Below, in pieces: positions 16,886 to 26,849 of a DNA stretch of 64,000 nt. Each line of letters begins with the position of its first letter. The first letter of the stretch is position 1. The notes beneath the pieces were generated by a model. That model worked only from the letters and a program-made list of their open reading frames with translations. It was not told where the DNA came from and ran no database searches. A program made the translations under genes and the position numbers. The DNA comes from Prevotella falsenii DSM 22864 = JCM 15124 (GTDB taxonomy: Bacteria > Bacteroidota > Bacteroidia > Bacteroidales > Bacteroidaceae), in contig NZ_BAJY01000008.1 in the NCBI RefSeq assembly GCF_000613945.1, positions 1 through 64,000 on the forward strand. The letters run 5' to 3'.

Positions 16886-19576
16886 TTAGAATTTATAAGT
16901 TATCGCACCGAAAGGAATGCAGCCACCGTTCAGTTTATAAGAGAAGTTGAACGACAGTTCGTTTTTCGATGGATTGCCGATGATGTTGTAGAGTCCGAAG
17001 CGGAGGAAGAGTTTAGAGTTTTTAAACTCCTTTCTGAATGCATAGCTGGCATCTATACGGTGGCGTGTAGGTTCTCTCTGCGTGCGGAAAGTTTCGAGTT
17101 TGTTGTTTTCGTCGCCGTAAAAAGAATCGTAAGGGAACTTGCCTGAATAGACAGTACCGCCGACAGTGAACGTAGAATGCGTGCAGAAATCGTATGAAAC
17201 GAAGACATTCACCTCGTGAGGAAGGTCGAACAGCGATGGTATTTTGCCGAGTTGAGGCAGTTCGGCATACCATTCCCGGCTCTTGGAGAAACCGTATGAA
17301 AGCTGCCAGTTGAAGCGACGCCAACGGTTGTACATATAGATGTTTACGCCATAGCTTTCGCCGTTGCCTGCCATCATGTATTTATCCCACCGGCTATCCT
17401 CTATAAACGAGTTTGGACGGATTGCCAACAGGTTGTTGCGACGCTTGTAGTAAGCCGACAGTTCGATAATTCCTGCGGGCAAATAGTGTTTCCAGCCTAC
17501 TTCGTAATGTGTTGCCGTTAAAGGTTTGAAGCCCTTTATGCTTGGCATAATGAAGTCGAACGGAGCCGAAATATTGGAAACAAGTACGTGGTGGAAATAT
17601 TGTTCCATACGCAGGAACGTAACGTAGAACAGGTTTTTGTTGCTTACAGCCGCCTTCAGCGTGAGGCGTGGTTGCAGGCTTTGATAGTTGCGATAGTGGT
17701 TGGGAGCATACAGCACATAGTGCAAACCGGCTTGTGCATATAGCCGGTTCGTAAAAAATATGCGATTGTCGAAGAATGCCGACAGTTGTTTTATGGGTTC
17801 CTTAACGTTATATAAGCCTTTTCCGAAACCGGCAAGTTCGTATTGTTCCAAGTTGGTTTTCAGTCCCCAGTTTATCTTATAGCTCGAACTCAGTTGGTAA
17901 GTAAACTCTGTGTTGGCATAGAAATGCCTCGAACTGCTGGTAACCGACTTGTCTGCACGGAGTATAAACGCCTTTGCATCGGCACTGCTGCTGTTGTAGC
18001 TGTATGCTATAGCCGAAGAATTGGTGAGTCGGCGATTGATAATGGTGTTGAATTGCAGGGTGTAAAGTTGCGTGTTCCACTTCAAAACCGCATTCTTGTA
18101 CTCGTTGTTGGGTTCTTTATACTTGTCGTTAGAGTTGTAAACAGATAGTTTCAGCATCGTAACCGAGTCCAAGTCCCACGACAGTTTCGCATTGAAATCG
18201 TTGAAAATGTGCGTAGAATACTTTTCAGAACTGAAATACTTGTCGAACAAATCGAGCCAACTTCGCCTCGCACCCACCAAGTATGACAGCTTATTCTTGA
18301 CGATTGGACCTTCTGAAACTGCCGATGCCGCCGTTACATCGAACGATGCAGTGTGTTCAAACTTGCTCTTGTTGCCGTTGCGAAGTTTCACGTCCATTAC
18401 CGACGACAGGCGTCCTTCGTATTGCGTAGGTATATAGCCATTGTAGAACGAAACCGACTTGATGGCATCGCCATTGAAGATTGGGAGCAAGGTATTGAGG
18501 TGGTTGGGACTGTAAAGCGGAAATCCTTCGAGCAATGTAAGGTTCTCGTCGGTTCCGCCTCCTGCCACATTGTAGCCGGTGTTGGCACTTGCGAGCGATA
18601 CACTTGGCAGTATTTGTATTTGCGAGAATAGGTCGGAATTGCTGAACGATACCATATTGGAGGGTGCAACATCGCTCATTTCCTCCTTGCTTTTGCGCTG
18701 TTGCACCTGCACGGTCTTTATCTGATACGGTATAACCTTCAGTGTGATGTTTTTCCTTGTATTGTCTTGTATGTCGAGTGTTTGCTCGTAGGGTGAATAA
18801 CCCATATAGGAAACAGTTAATTTGCTTGTTCCTTTATTGAGCATAAGGCAGAAAACACCATCTTTGTCGGTGGCTGTCATGGCTTTTACGCCTTGTCCGT
18901 CGGTTATCTGAACAGTAGCACCGAGTAGCTTTTCGCCTGTTCCTTCTTCCTCTACAATACCTGTAAGAAAGACGCTTTTCGCTTTCTGAATGTCAATTTT
19001 TAAATGCCTGTCTGTGCCGGCGATGAGTTTATACTCGTAGTCTTTCAGCAAAGTAGCGATGAGTTGCTTCACCGTTATCTTTCCATAACGCTGAAACTTC
19101 ACCGTTCTTGTAAGGTCGATGCGGTCTGAAGGGTAGGAGAGGGCGATGCGTCCCTGTTGTTTTATAAGGTTGAACCATTGTTCCACCGTTGCAGACTGTG
19201 TGTTAATGGAGAGTATAAAGTCCTCTACGGGCGTTTCCGGTTTGGGTTCCGGAGGGCTTTTCTTGCCTTTTATCTGGATAAGCAGCTTACGATTGGCTAA
19301 CGGTATAAGGTTGTAGTCGTACTCTGCCAGCACAATGCCGAGCAGTTGCGATACTTTCATCTTTCCCGAAGTGTTGATGCTGACTTTTTGTTGTAAATCG
19401 ATTAATGCAGGATTGTATGAGAGTGTAACCTTTGCTTGACGTTCAATGTGTTGAAACCATGTATGCACAGTGGCAGAAGAAGCATCTATTCTGATGACTT
19501 CTCCTGCCACTGTATTTTGTCCGTGTGCCACAATCGTGGCAAGTAGGAACACGATTGATAAAAGCAATCTTGGCAT
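16886..19576 (-). CDS. TonB-dependent receptor with duplicated STN domain
   Basis: 896 aa. Signal peptide (about 1-19), a first STN (secretin/TonB short N-terminal) domain at about 25-105, a proline-rich linker, a second STN domain at about 122-200, a carboxypeptidase-regulatory-like beta sandwich (about 205-290), a plug (LQILP-like SQIQILPSVS..GGGTDENLTLLEGFPLY) and a barrel ending in aromatic KF. STN domains relay substrate binding to the anti-sigma factor encoded just upstream. Two in tandem is uncommon. Likely substrate: iron complex or another scarce nutrient, not determinable here. Follows fecR by 18 bp in a sigma-fecR-receptor operon. Confidence 0.88.
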   Translation of the reverse strand: MPRLLLSIVFLLATIVAHGQNTVAGEVIRIDASSATVHTWFQHIERQAKVTLSYNPALIDLQQKVSINTSGKMKVSQLLGIVLAEYDYNLIPLANRKLLIQIKGKKSPPEPKPETPVEDFILSINTQSATVEQWFNLIKQQGRIALSYPSDRIDLTRTVKFQRYGKITVKQLIATLLKDYEYKLIAGTDRHLKIDIQKAKSVFLTGIVEEEGTGEKLLGATVQITDGQGVKAMTATDKDGVFCLMLNKGTSKLTVSYMGYSPYEQTLDIQDNTRKNITLKVIPYQIKTVQVQQRKSKEEMSDVAPSNMVSFSNSDLFSQIQILPSVSLASANTGYNVAGGGTDENLTLLEGFPLYSPNHLNTLLPIFNGDAIKSVSFYNGYIPTQYEGRLSSVMDVKLRNGNKSKFEHTASFDVTAASAVSEGPIVKNKLSYLVGARRSWLDLFDKYFSSEKYSTHIFNDFNAKLSWDLDSVTMLKLSVYNSNDKYKEPNNEYKNAVLKWNTQLYTLQFNTIINRRLTNSSAIAYSYNSSSADAKAFILRADKSVTSSSRHFYANTEFTYQLSSSYKINWGLKTNLEQYELAGFGKGLYNVKEPIKQLSAFFDNRIFFTNRLYAQAGLHYVLYAPNHYRNYQSLQPRLTLKAAVSNKNLFYVTFLRMEQYFHHVLVSNISAPFDFIMPSIKGFKPLTATHYEVGWKHYLPAGIIELSAYYKRRNNLLAIRPNSFIEDSRWDKYMMAGNGESYGVNIYMYNRWRRFNWQLSYGFSKSREWYAELPQLGKIPSLFDLPHEVNVFVSYDFCTHSTFTVGGTVYSGKFPYDSFYGDENNKLETFRTQREPTRHRIDASYAFRKEFKNSKLFLRFGLYNIIGNPSKNELSFNFSYKLNGGCIPFGAITYKF

Positions 19577-19594
19577 TTATCTCATATTAGTTTG

Positions 19595-20533
19595 TTATTT
19601 GTGCATGCGGAAATGGATAGATGACACTATTTCGTATTGGCAGTTGCAAAGCATTGCCAGCTCGGCTACTGCTTCTTCGGGACTCTTGGTGCTAAGTTTG
19701 GTTGTAATTCTGTTGCCTATAAGTCCCTTGCCTATTTCTATTCGCACGTCCATTCCTTTCTCAATCTCCTTTATTGCCGTTTCCAAAGGAGTGTTGTTGA
19801 ATACAAATTCTTTTATATCGTCCTTTGTATTGTTTTGCTTTTTGGCGATCAGCTTGCCATTCCTGTGCACAGCGGTTTCGCCTTTGGTAAGTGTAACGGC
19901 TTGCGAGTCAGCCATAACACGTACGCGCCCTGTTGTTACGGCTACGCTTTCAGCCCCTTTCTGTTTAGCATTTACGGTAAACGACGTACCCAATACCTCT
20001 ACTTTTAAGTTTCCTGCCTCGACAGCAAAAGTGTTTTCGCCGTGCTTAACATCGAAGAAGGCTTGCCCTTCAAGTGCTGCAAGGCGTTCTCCGTCTTGTT
20101 CTTTAAACGTCAATGATGCTTTTGGGGCAAGCGTTACGCTCGATCCGTCGGGCAAAGTAACTGTATTTTCGATTGTAGAGTTGTTCGCAAACTGTGCTGT
20201 TGCTGCATTTACGAACCGGTGATAAACAAATGTGCCTATGCCAATGAGCAGTAAAAGCGATGCTGCGATGCTGAATATTTGTCGCAAAGGCAGTGTTTTT
20301 GCACGTTGTATAGTGCTTTCTGCCAGTCGGTTTTCTATTTTATTCCACGCTGCTTCTATGTCGAAGTCGTTTGTCGGTGCTATTTCTACCTGCACCATTG
20401 TGTTTCGTAGTATATCAAATTCTGCTCTGTTGGCATTTTGGTATGCCATCAAAGCTATCTTTTCTCGCTCTGCAAGTGGTTCGCCTGCAAAGTATTTACC
20501 CAGAATTTCGTCTATTTCAATTAAGTTTTTCAT
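19595..20533 (-). CDS. FecR-family anti-sigma factor
   Basis: 312 aa: cytoplasmic N-terminal part with the sigma-binding region (about 1-80), one membrane helix (about 86-105), a periplasmic FecR beta domain (TLPDGSSVTLAPKASLTF; VEVLGTSFTVNA) and a C-terminal DUF4974 part (FVFNNTPLETAIKEIEKGMDV) resembling an STN. It transmits the signal from the outer-membrane receptor to the sigma factor. Overlaps the sigma gene by 4 bp and precedes the receptor by 18 bp. Confidence 0.93.
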   Translation of the reverse strand: MKNLIEIDEILGKYFAGEPLAEREKIALMAYQNANRAEFDILRNTMVQVEIAPTNDFDIEAAWNKIENRLAESTIQRAKTLPLRQIFSIAASLLLLIGIGTFVYHRFVNAATAQFANNSTIENTVTLPDGSSVTLAPKASLTFKEQDGERLAALEGQAFFDVKHGENTFAVEAGNLKVEVLGTSFTVNAKQKGAESVAVTTGRVRVMADSQAVTLTKGETAVHRNGKLIAKKQNNTKDDIKEFVFNNTPLETAIKEIEKGMDVRIEIGKGLIGNRITTKLSTKSPEEAVAELAMLCNCQYEIVSSIHFRMHK

Positions 20534-21078
20534 AAGTTTGTTGCGATTGATATAAATAGTATTACTGTTGTAACAACAGGATTATCGGCAATGTAAGCTC
20601 TGATTATCTTAATAGCTTTGCCTATATGGTTCTCTACTGTCTTTTCAGAGATATTCAAATGTGCAGCAATTTCTTTATATTTCATCTTTTGTAGTTTGCT
20701 CATAGTGAATACTTCTCTGCATTTTGGTGGCATTTCCTGCAGCACTTTCTCCAGCAATTGCTTGTAGTCGGTAGTGGCAACGCTCTCCGAATCTTCTGCA
20801 ATCAGTGTCAGTGTGCTATCGTTATGCGATATTTTTTCGTATGTTTTATTGGTGTTCAAGAACGTTAAGCAGTTGTTGCGTATGGCTACTTTCATGTAAG
20901 CGAGCATTTCTTCTTCGGGTAAACGGTCTTTTTCTTTATCCCACACGCTTATGAAAAGAGTCTGAACGATGTCTTCACAGTCGTCTCTGTCAGCAATATA
21001 ACCGTTTGCTATCTTGCATAGCATCGGGTAATATTTCTTGAATCGCAGCTTAAATTGTTCTTTTCTGTTCTCACTCAT
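20530..21078 (-). CDS. ECF RNA polymerase sigma-70 factor
   Basis: 182 aa with region 2 (CKIANGYIADRDDCEDIVQTLF, FISVWDKEKD) and region 4 helix-turn-helix (MSKLQKMKYKEIAAHLNISE KTVENHIGKA). This is the Bacteroides-expansion type of ECF factor. It should activate its own operon with fecR and the TonB receptor when the receptor is occupied. A palindrome overlaps its own promoter -7 box at 21125-21142. Confidence 0.93.
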   Translation of the reverse strand: MSENRKEQFKLRFKKYYPMLCKIANGYIADRDDCEDIVQTLFISVWDKEKDRLPEEEMLAYMKVAIRNNCLTFLNTNKTYEKISHNDSTLTLIAEDSESVATTDYKQLLEKVLQEMPPKCREVFTMSKLQKMKYKEIAAHLNISEKTVENHIGKAIKIIRAYIADNPVVTTVILFISIATNL

Positions 21079-21124
21079 TGTATTTGAAGGAGTCCGACAT
21101 CTATGTCTTAACCACTCCTAAACG

Positions 21125-21142
21125 GCAGTACAAAGATACTGC
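21125..21142 (-). promoter_or_regulatory. Promoter -7 box inside an operator-like palindrome
   Basis: On the minus strand TATCTTTG (plus 21131-21138) is a good -7 element about 50 bp before the sigma gene. It lies inside a perfect palindrome GCAGTA-N6-TACTGC (21125-21130 / 21137-21142). The -33 element is weak. Confidence 0.45.
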
Positions 21143-21317
21143 AAATACTTTTATTTCCATTCTTTTTTATGTTATAAAATATTTTTCCTTTGTTTTTCAC
21201 TTTTAAAACAGCATAAACTTGAAAACCCCTATTAGTTTTTCACAGTTTATTAACATGATTTATTATTGTGCTGAAATTATTTAAATGTTTTCCAATGGAT
21301 AATACTTTATTTCTTTG

Positions 21318-21325
21318 TATATTTG
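21318..21325 (+). promoter_or_regulatory. Promoter -7 box for the DUF3737 gene
   Basis: TATATTTG about 47 bp before the start codon at 21372 fits the Bacteroidetes -7 consensus; the matching -33 TTTG is not clear. Confidence 0.4.
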
Positions 21326-21371
21326 CATACATAAAACAAACTAATAATTAAAAAAGGATAAAAACCAAGGT

Positions 21372-22214
21372 ATGGAATTAGTAAAAGATAAGAAATATGG
21401 GGGCGAACGTCCTCTGTTTGGCGTAAAGAACTTACGCTTGGAGAACATTGAGATTGTAGACGGGGAGTCAGGCATTAAGTGTTGCGAGAATTTAGAGTGC
21501 CATAACTCTCGCTTTTATGGCAAATACCCTTGGTGGCACGTAGACAAGAGCCTTATAACCAACTGCTATTTTGCCCCCGGTTCGCGTTCTGCGATTTGGT
21601 ATGCCAACGATATGGTAATGAAAGACAGCGTCATCGACGGACCAAAATTCTTCCGTGAGATGAAAAACCTTGAGCTTGAGAACGTCAAAATAAACGATGC
21701 CGACGAGACATTCTGGAAAGTTGATGGACTGAAAATAAAGAATGTGGAGCTACACGAAGGCACTTATCCTTTTATGTTCTGCAACAATGTGTATGTGGAC
21801 GGACTTGTTTCTGACGCTAAATACGTATTCCAATATTGCAAAAACGTGGAAGTACACAATGCAAAAATTGTAACGAAAGACTCTTTTTGGGAATGTGAAA
21901 ACGTTACGGTGTACGACTCTGACCTCAACGGAGAATATCTTGCGTGGCACAGTAAGAACGTGAAACTCGTGCGTTGCCATATCAGTGGCGAGCAACCGTT
22001 GTGCTATCTTGATGGCATAACGTTGGAAGACTGCACTTTCGATGCTGCCTGCGACCGTGCATTTGAAGACAGCCGCAACATAAACGCACAGATAAAAGGT
22101 GCTATTACCGAAATAAAGAACCCCATTTCGGGCAGGATTGTTGCTGAAAAGGTAGGCAAAATAACTTACGACGAATATGCGAAAGGCAAGGATTGCGTAA
22201 TCGAAGAGAAGTAG
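21372..22214 (+). CDS. DUF3737 right-handed beta-helix protein
   Basis: 280 aa made of short repeating turns (LRLENIEIVDGESGIKCCEN, CKNVEVHNAKI, CENVTVYDSDL) that predict a right-handed beta helix. It matches DUF3737, found in many gut and oral anaerobes; function unknown. No signal peptide, so cytoplasmic. It is 18 bp upstream of the MalY-type lyase, and both likely form an operon. Confidence 0.88.
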   Translation: MELVKDKKYGGERPLFGVKNLRLENIEIVDGESGIKCCENLECHNSRFYGKYPWWHVDKSLITNCYFAPGSRSAIWYANDMVMKDSVIDGPKFFREMKNLELENVKINDADETFWKVDGLKIKNVELHEGTYPFMFCNNVYVDGLVSDAKYVFQYCKNVEVHNAKIVTKDSFWECENVTVYDSDLNGEYLAWHSKNVKLVRCHISGEQPLCYLDGITLEDCTFDAACDRAFEDSRNINAQIKGAITEIKNPISGRIVAEKVGKITYDEYAKGKDCVIEEK

Positions 22215-22232
22215 AATAATGTAGGAGGACTT

Positions 22233-23405
22233 ATGGGAAAGTATAATTTCGACGAGCTTGTAAACCGCCGTGGTACGAACTCTGTGAAGTGGGACGAGGA
22301 AAAAGAAGACGGAATTATTCCGCTTTGGGTGGCAGATATGGACTTTTTGGCTGCTCCTGCCATTCGTCGGGCAGTGGAAGAACGTGCCAAACACGGTGTC
22401 TTCGGCTATGCCATAGTGGGCGACAGATATTACGATGCCATAACAAATTGGTTCAAACGCCGCCACAATTGGGCGATAGAACGCGATTGGATAATCTACA
22501 CTACGGGTGTAATACCTGCCATCAGTGCAACCATACACGCCTTGGCAATGCCCGGCGAGAAAGTGCTGATACAAACACCGGTCTACAATTGTTTCTATTC
22601 TTGCATTCGCAATCAGGGTACGCGAGTCTTGGAAAGTCCGCTGAAGCGGGAAGGCAACACGTATGTGGTAGATTGGGACGACTTTGAAGCGAAGTGTGCC
22701 GACAAGAAAACCACGCTGTTTCTGCTTTGCAACCCCCACAATCCCGCAGGTCGTGTGTGGACAAAGGACGAGTTGGCACGTATGAACGAGATTTGTATGC
22801 GCCACGATGTGAAGGTGATAAGCGACGAAATTCATTGCGAGCTGATAATGCCCGGCTATGTTTTCACACCGTTTGCCACCGTGAACGCCGACTGCCAACG
22901 CAACAGTGTTGTCTTCAATTCGCCTACCAAGAACTTCAACATCGCAGGTTTGCAGATTGCCAATATCATCTGTGCCGATAAAGAATGGTACCGACGCATT
23001 GACCGAGCTATCAATATCTTCGAGGTATGCGATGTAAATCCGTTTGGTCCGTTGGCTCTTGAGGCGGCTTACAACGAGAGCGAGGACTGGATAGACGAGC
23101 TTATGCCTTATATTGCAGACAACTATGCACTGCTCAAAGATACCTTTGCAAAGGAATTGCCAAGCTATGAAGTTTTGAAATTGGAGGGCACTTATCTGGC
23201 TTGGGTAGACATTCGGAAGAGTGGTTTAACAGCCAACGCACTGACAGAAAAGTTGCTCCGTGAAGGAAAAGTGCAGGTGAACAGTGGTGTAATATATAGC
23301 AAAAACGATGGCGAGGGCTATATCAGAATCAACCTTGCTTGTCCACGGGCAACATTGCAAGAAGGATTGAAACGCATCGTAAACGTGTTGAAAACCTGCG
23401 AATAA
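22233..23405 (+). CDS. MalY/PatB-family PLP-dependent C-S lyase
   Basis: 390 aa, the exact usual length. Class I/II aminotransferase fold: PLP Schiff-base lysine K233 in NSPTKNFNIAG, VISDEIHCEL (PLP-ring aspartate), and the C-terminal INLACPR arginine that binds the carboxylate. MalY/PatB enzymes cleave cystathionine or cysteine to release ammonia, pyruvate and homocysteine or hydrogen sulfide; in oral anaerobes they can contribute to sulfide production. Start ATG at 22233 follows GGAGGA, a rare good ribosome binding site here. Confidence 0.9.
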   Translation: MGKYNFDELVNRRGTNSVKWDEEKEDGIIPLWVADMDFLAAPAIRRAVEERAKHGVFGYAIVGDRYYDAITNWFKRRHNWAIERDWIIYTTGVIPAISATIHALAMPGEKVLIQTPVYNCFYSCIRNQGTRVLESPLKREGNTYVVDWDDFEAKCADKKTTLFLLCNPHNPAGRVWTKDELARMNEICMRHDVKVISDEIHCELIMPGYVFTPFATVNADCQRNSVVFNSPTKNFNIAGLQIANIICADKEWYRRIDRAINIFEVCDVNPFGPLALEAAYNESEDWIDELMPYIADNYALLKDTFAKELPSYEVLKLEGTYLAWVDIRKSGLTANALTEKLLREGKVQVNSGVIYSKNDGEGYIRINLACPRATLQEGLKRIVNVLKTCE

Positions 23406-23430
23406 CGCTGAAGTAGTTCTGAAACAATAA

Positions 23431-23476
23431 AAAAAAGCTCCTAAACTTCTTGTATAAAGTTTGGGAGCTGTTTTCT
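23431..23476. terminator. Bidirectional-looking terminator after the C-S lyase gene
   Basis: Stem AGCTCCTAAACTT (23437-23449) / AAGTTTGGGAGCT (23458-23470), one mismatch-like G-T, preceded by A-run and followed by GTTTTC. Confidence 0.8.
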
Positions 23477-23681
23477 GTAAAGGTCAGACCTGCGTTTTGG
23501 GGAAACAATCGGAACAGTGTGGAGAAGTAGTCTTGTTGTTTAAACATTCTGAAATACCCAACTTTTTATGTGTTGCCTTGCATTTTCCACCTTGTTTTAT
23601 GTGCAAGAAAAAGGCGATAAGGTTGTAAATATTTCTTCAGAGAATAACTTTTGCTTAACTTGTTAATTGTCAATGCGTTGT

Positions 23682-23769
23682 AAAACCTATTGTTTCGCAT
23701 TGCAAAAGCGTAGGTTTTGCAACGTAAAAGCGGCTCTTTTGCCGTCCAAAAGAGCCGCTTTCGCAATGT
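23682..23769. repeat. Tandem array, four 22-bp units (AAAA-core-TTTTGC type)
   Basis: Units begin at 23682, 23704, 23726 and 23748: AAAA, a 7-base core, TTT(T/C)GC and four variable bases. Cores read CCTATTG, GCGTAGG, GCGGCTC, GAGCCGC; the last two are reverse complements. Same family at 33075 and 59600. The rest of the gap 23406-23875 holds the terminator only. Confidence 0.85.
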
Positions 23770-23875
23770 CAAATCGAAATTATCATTTCCTTTCGGAATT
23801 ATATTTACAACACCAAAGTAAATTTTTGGTCTTTGTATTGCATAATAAAGAGGAAGTCAATCCTCCACAGCAGTT

Positions 23876-24973
23876 CTACTGATTTGCCTTTTGCTTGAAC
23901 CTTTCGGCTTGGCTACGGATTAGTTCAGCGTCATCGAAATAGTTTATTTGCATGGCTGCCTTCACCTCCGAGAGGGTCTGCGCCGCTGTTTCGCGTGCTG
24001 CCTCAGAACCCTTTTTCAAGATGTTGTAGATTTCGGGAATATCTTGTTCAAACTCCTGACGGCGTTTGCGAATAGGCTCTAACATCTTGTTCAACACGCT
24101 GTTGAGCAGTTTTTTGCACTTCATGTCGCCGATACCGCCCGCTGTGTAGGCAGCTTTCAGCTCGTCGAGCGTCTTGAATTCCGGCCAAAATTCGGCAAAA
24201 TCGTCATCGGTAGAGAATGCGTCGAGATAGGTAAACACGGCGTTTCCCTCTACATGTCCGGGGTCGGAAACGTTCAAATGGGTAGGGTCGGTGTACATAC
24301 CTTTCACCTTTTGCCATACTGTGTCGGCATCGTCGGAAAGGTAAATGCAGTTGCCGAGGCTCTTGCTCATCTTTTCCTTGCCGTCGGTTCCGGGCAAGCG
24401 GCGCGCCGTTGCATTTTCGGGGAGCATGATATTAGGCTCTACCAGCACCGGCGCATAAATCTGATTGAAACGGCGAACAATTTCGCGTGCCACCTCCACC
24501 ATCGGTTCTTGGTCTTCGCCGGCCGGCACGGTGGTAGCCTTGAAAGTAGCAATGTCGGCTGCCTGAGATACCGGATAGCTGAAGAAACCCATTGGAATGT
24601 TTGCCTCGAAGTTGCGCATCTTTATCTCGGTCTTTACTGTTGGGTTGCGCTGTATGCGGCTAACGCTTACAAGATTCATGAAGAAAGTTGTAAGTTCCGA
24701 TATTTCGGGTATCTGACTTTGTATGAAAAGCGTGCATTTCGTAGGGTCGAGACCGGCCGAAAGGTAGTCTAACGCTACTTCTATGATGTTCTGACGAATT
24801 TTTTCAGGGTTTTCTGCATTGTCGGTAAGTGCCTGTATGTCTGCCATAAATACAAACATCTTGTCGAAGTCGCCGGCGTTTTGGAGTTCCACACGGCGGC
24901 GTAACGAACCGACATAGTGCCCAAGATGCAGCTTGCCGGTGGGGCGGTCGCCTGTCAAAATTATTTTTCCCAT
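23876..24973 (-). CDS. trpS: Tryptophan-tRNA ligase
   Basis: 365 aa class I synthetase. HIGH motif HLGH at 16-19 in [24 protein letters not shown] in the tryptophan pocket region, and KMSKS at 201-205. It charges tRNA-Trp. Its end faces the C-S lyase gene across the repeat-bearing gap. No abnormality. Confidence 0.97.
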   Translation of the reverse strand: MGKIILTGDRPTGKLHLGHYVGSLRRRVELQNAGDFDKMFVFMADIQALTDNAENPEKIRQNIIEVALDYLSAGLDPTKCTLFIQSQIPEISELTTFFMNLVSVSRIQRNPTVKTEIKMRNFEANIPMGFFSYPVSQAADIATFKATTVPAGEDQEPMVEVAREIVRRFNQIYAPVLVEPNIMLPENATARRLPGTDGKEKMSKSLGNCIYLSDDADTVWQKVKGMYTDPTHLNVSDPGHVEGNAVFTYLDAFSTDDDFAEFWPEFKTLDELKAAYTAGGIGDMKCKKLLNSVLNKMLEPIRKRRQEFEQDIPEIYNILKKGSEAARETAAQTLSEVKAAMQINYFDDAELIRSQAERFKQKANQ

Positions 24974-25057
24974 TTCTTTTTATCCTTTCTTTGCACAAGC
25001 TACGCAGGCGTATCTTGCTATTTTGTTTGCTTGTTGTGTACTTCTTTCAGTTGTTGT

Positions 25058-25555
25058 TTATTGGTCCACAAACGTTGTGTCGTTGTTTTGTTTTTGCTCG
25101 CGACGATGATGAACCACCGTGTCGCGCACTTCTTCCTCTATATCGAAATTCGGCGCAGCCACCGTGTCGATGGACTCTTCCATTGTCGGTTCCTGTTCCA
25201 TTTCGTATGGAATGGTATCTGCCGTTACAGGTGTTGGTTCGGGCGCAGCAGGGTTTGGGCGCAGCCAAAGGAAATAAGCACCTATTCCGAGTGCTATGAC
25301 CAGCAAGCCAATGATGACTCCCATGAGTACTGTTTGGTTGTTGGTTTTCAGCGATGTGCCCTCTATGGGTTCCTGAATGTAGTCGTTGGGTTGCTCAAAC
25401 GTCTGCTCACCGGTTGGCGCAGCACCCGAAACGATGGGCAGTGTAACCTCTATGATACCGTTGCAATGAGGGCATTGGCATTCAATTACCTGTCCTTCGC
25501 CGGCCTCTACAATGAACTGTGTACCGCAATTATCGCACGTTATTTGATATTTCAT
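25058..25555 (-). CDS. Zinc-ribbon membrane protein of unknown function
   Basis: 165 aa. An N-terminal zinc ribbon (C7, C10, C28, C31, with C26 adjacent), a short linker, one membrane helix at about 76-98 and an acidic tail outside. Nothing identifies a function. The start overlaps the end of the waaA reading frame by 4 bp (ATGA), so it is translated with it. Confidence 0.7.
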   Translation of the reverse strand: MKYQITCDNCGTQFIVEAGEGQVIECQCPHCNGIIEVTLPIVSGAAPTGEQTFEQPNDYIQEPIEGTSLKTNNQTVLMGVIIGLLVIALGIGAYFLWLRPNPAAPEPTPVTADTIPYEMEQEPTMEESIDTVAAPNFDIEEEVRDTVVHHRREQKQNNDTTFVDQ

Positions 25556-26813
25556 AACTTAATGCTTGAAAAAACTTTATCGGTTGCACCCGATAACTTC
25601 TTTACATAGTTGTTGGCAGCTTCTTTGCTTTGTTGCAAATGCACTTTATCGGAACTGAATTTCTCCATTATTCGTGCAAAAGTTTCGTAGTCGTTCACCT
25701 CGAAACCGCCTCCCGAAGCAAGCAAGCCTTGCGCTTCGGCAAAGCGTTTGTTGTTTGGACCGAAGACGACGGGCATAGCCCAGACTGCCGCTTCCAGCAC
25801 GTTGTGAATGCCAACGCCGAAACCTCCGCCTACGTAGCTACGTCGCCATAATGGTAAATCGACGATAGCAGACCAAAGCAGTTTATAACGAGTACGTCGG
25901 CATCGGCAATTTCTGCTTCGGCAGCTTCTGTATAGAGCACTGTTTTCTTTCCTTTCAGCAGCTGTAATATCTGTTGCAGATGGCTTTCAGCGATAACGTG
26001 GGGCGCAATAATGAGCTTCCAATCGTTGTGCTCGTTGAAGTATTTTATGAAAATCTCTTCGTCGGGCAGCCAAGAAGACCCTGCCACGAACACAGGACGC
26101 TGCTTTTCGGTGTTGCCTTCGGCAGACTTTGTTTCGTCGTAACCTATAAACTTTTCTACCAATGGTAAGTGTTTGCAGGCTTCTTTTATCTGCAATACGC
26201 GGTCGAAGCGTGTGTCGCCCACAACAGTAACGTCGTTTATGCCGATTTTAGCCAAAAGTTCTTTGCTCAAATCGTTCTGTACGAAGAAGTGAGAGAAGCA
26301 TTTCAGCACGGCAGCATACTGCTTTCCGTAAGGTCTGAAGAAGATTTGGTCGGGGCGGAAAATGCTCGAGACGCTGTAAACGGGTATGTTGCGATGGCGC
26401 AATATGTGCAAATAGTTGTACCAAAACTCGTATTTAATGAAGAAAGCCATTATGGGACGCACCGTGCGCAAGAACTTTCGTGCGTTCGCCACGGTGTCGA
26501 TGGGCAGATAAGTTACGATGTCAGCCTGCTCATAGTTCTTTCTCACCTCGTATCCGGAGGGCGAAAAGAACGTTAGGAGTATTTTGTAATCGGGGTGTTC
26601 TTTCTTTATCTTCTCGATAAGCGGGCGTCCCTGCTCGAATTCGCCTAAGGAAGCAGCATGAAACCAAATGTATTTTGCGTTCGGGTCTACCTGCTTTTTG
26701 AGTACGCCAAAGGCAGCACGCTCGCCCGTCCACATCTTCTTTACTTTCTCGTTGAAGCGACTGTAGACGGCAACACCGGCTTGATACGCATACATTATAA
26801 TATTGTATAACAT
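25552..26813 (-). pseudogene. waaA: Kdo transferase WaaA, single-base frameshift
   Basis: Two adjacent minus-strand frames make one protein of about 417 aa. The first part has a membrane anchor, FHAASLGEFEQ with the catalytic glutamate, and HVIAESH. It runs to SIYHYGDVA, then reads T-stop. In the other frame YVGGGFGVGIHNVLEAAVWA continues, exactly what the family has. One T missing in GCT(T)ACGTA near 25836 explains the break. WaaA adds 3-deoxy-D-manno-octulosonate to lipid A and is usually essential in LPS bacteria, so a sequencing error is likelier than a dead gene. Confidence 0.9.
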
Positions 26814-26849
26814 GGCTATCCTTATTTGCGAATTATTGCATAGCGCGTT

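Noticed and set aside
21750..22898. 382-aa minus-strand frame
   Set aside because: Antisense to DUF3737 and the C-S lyase; no start context or motif.
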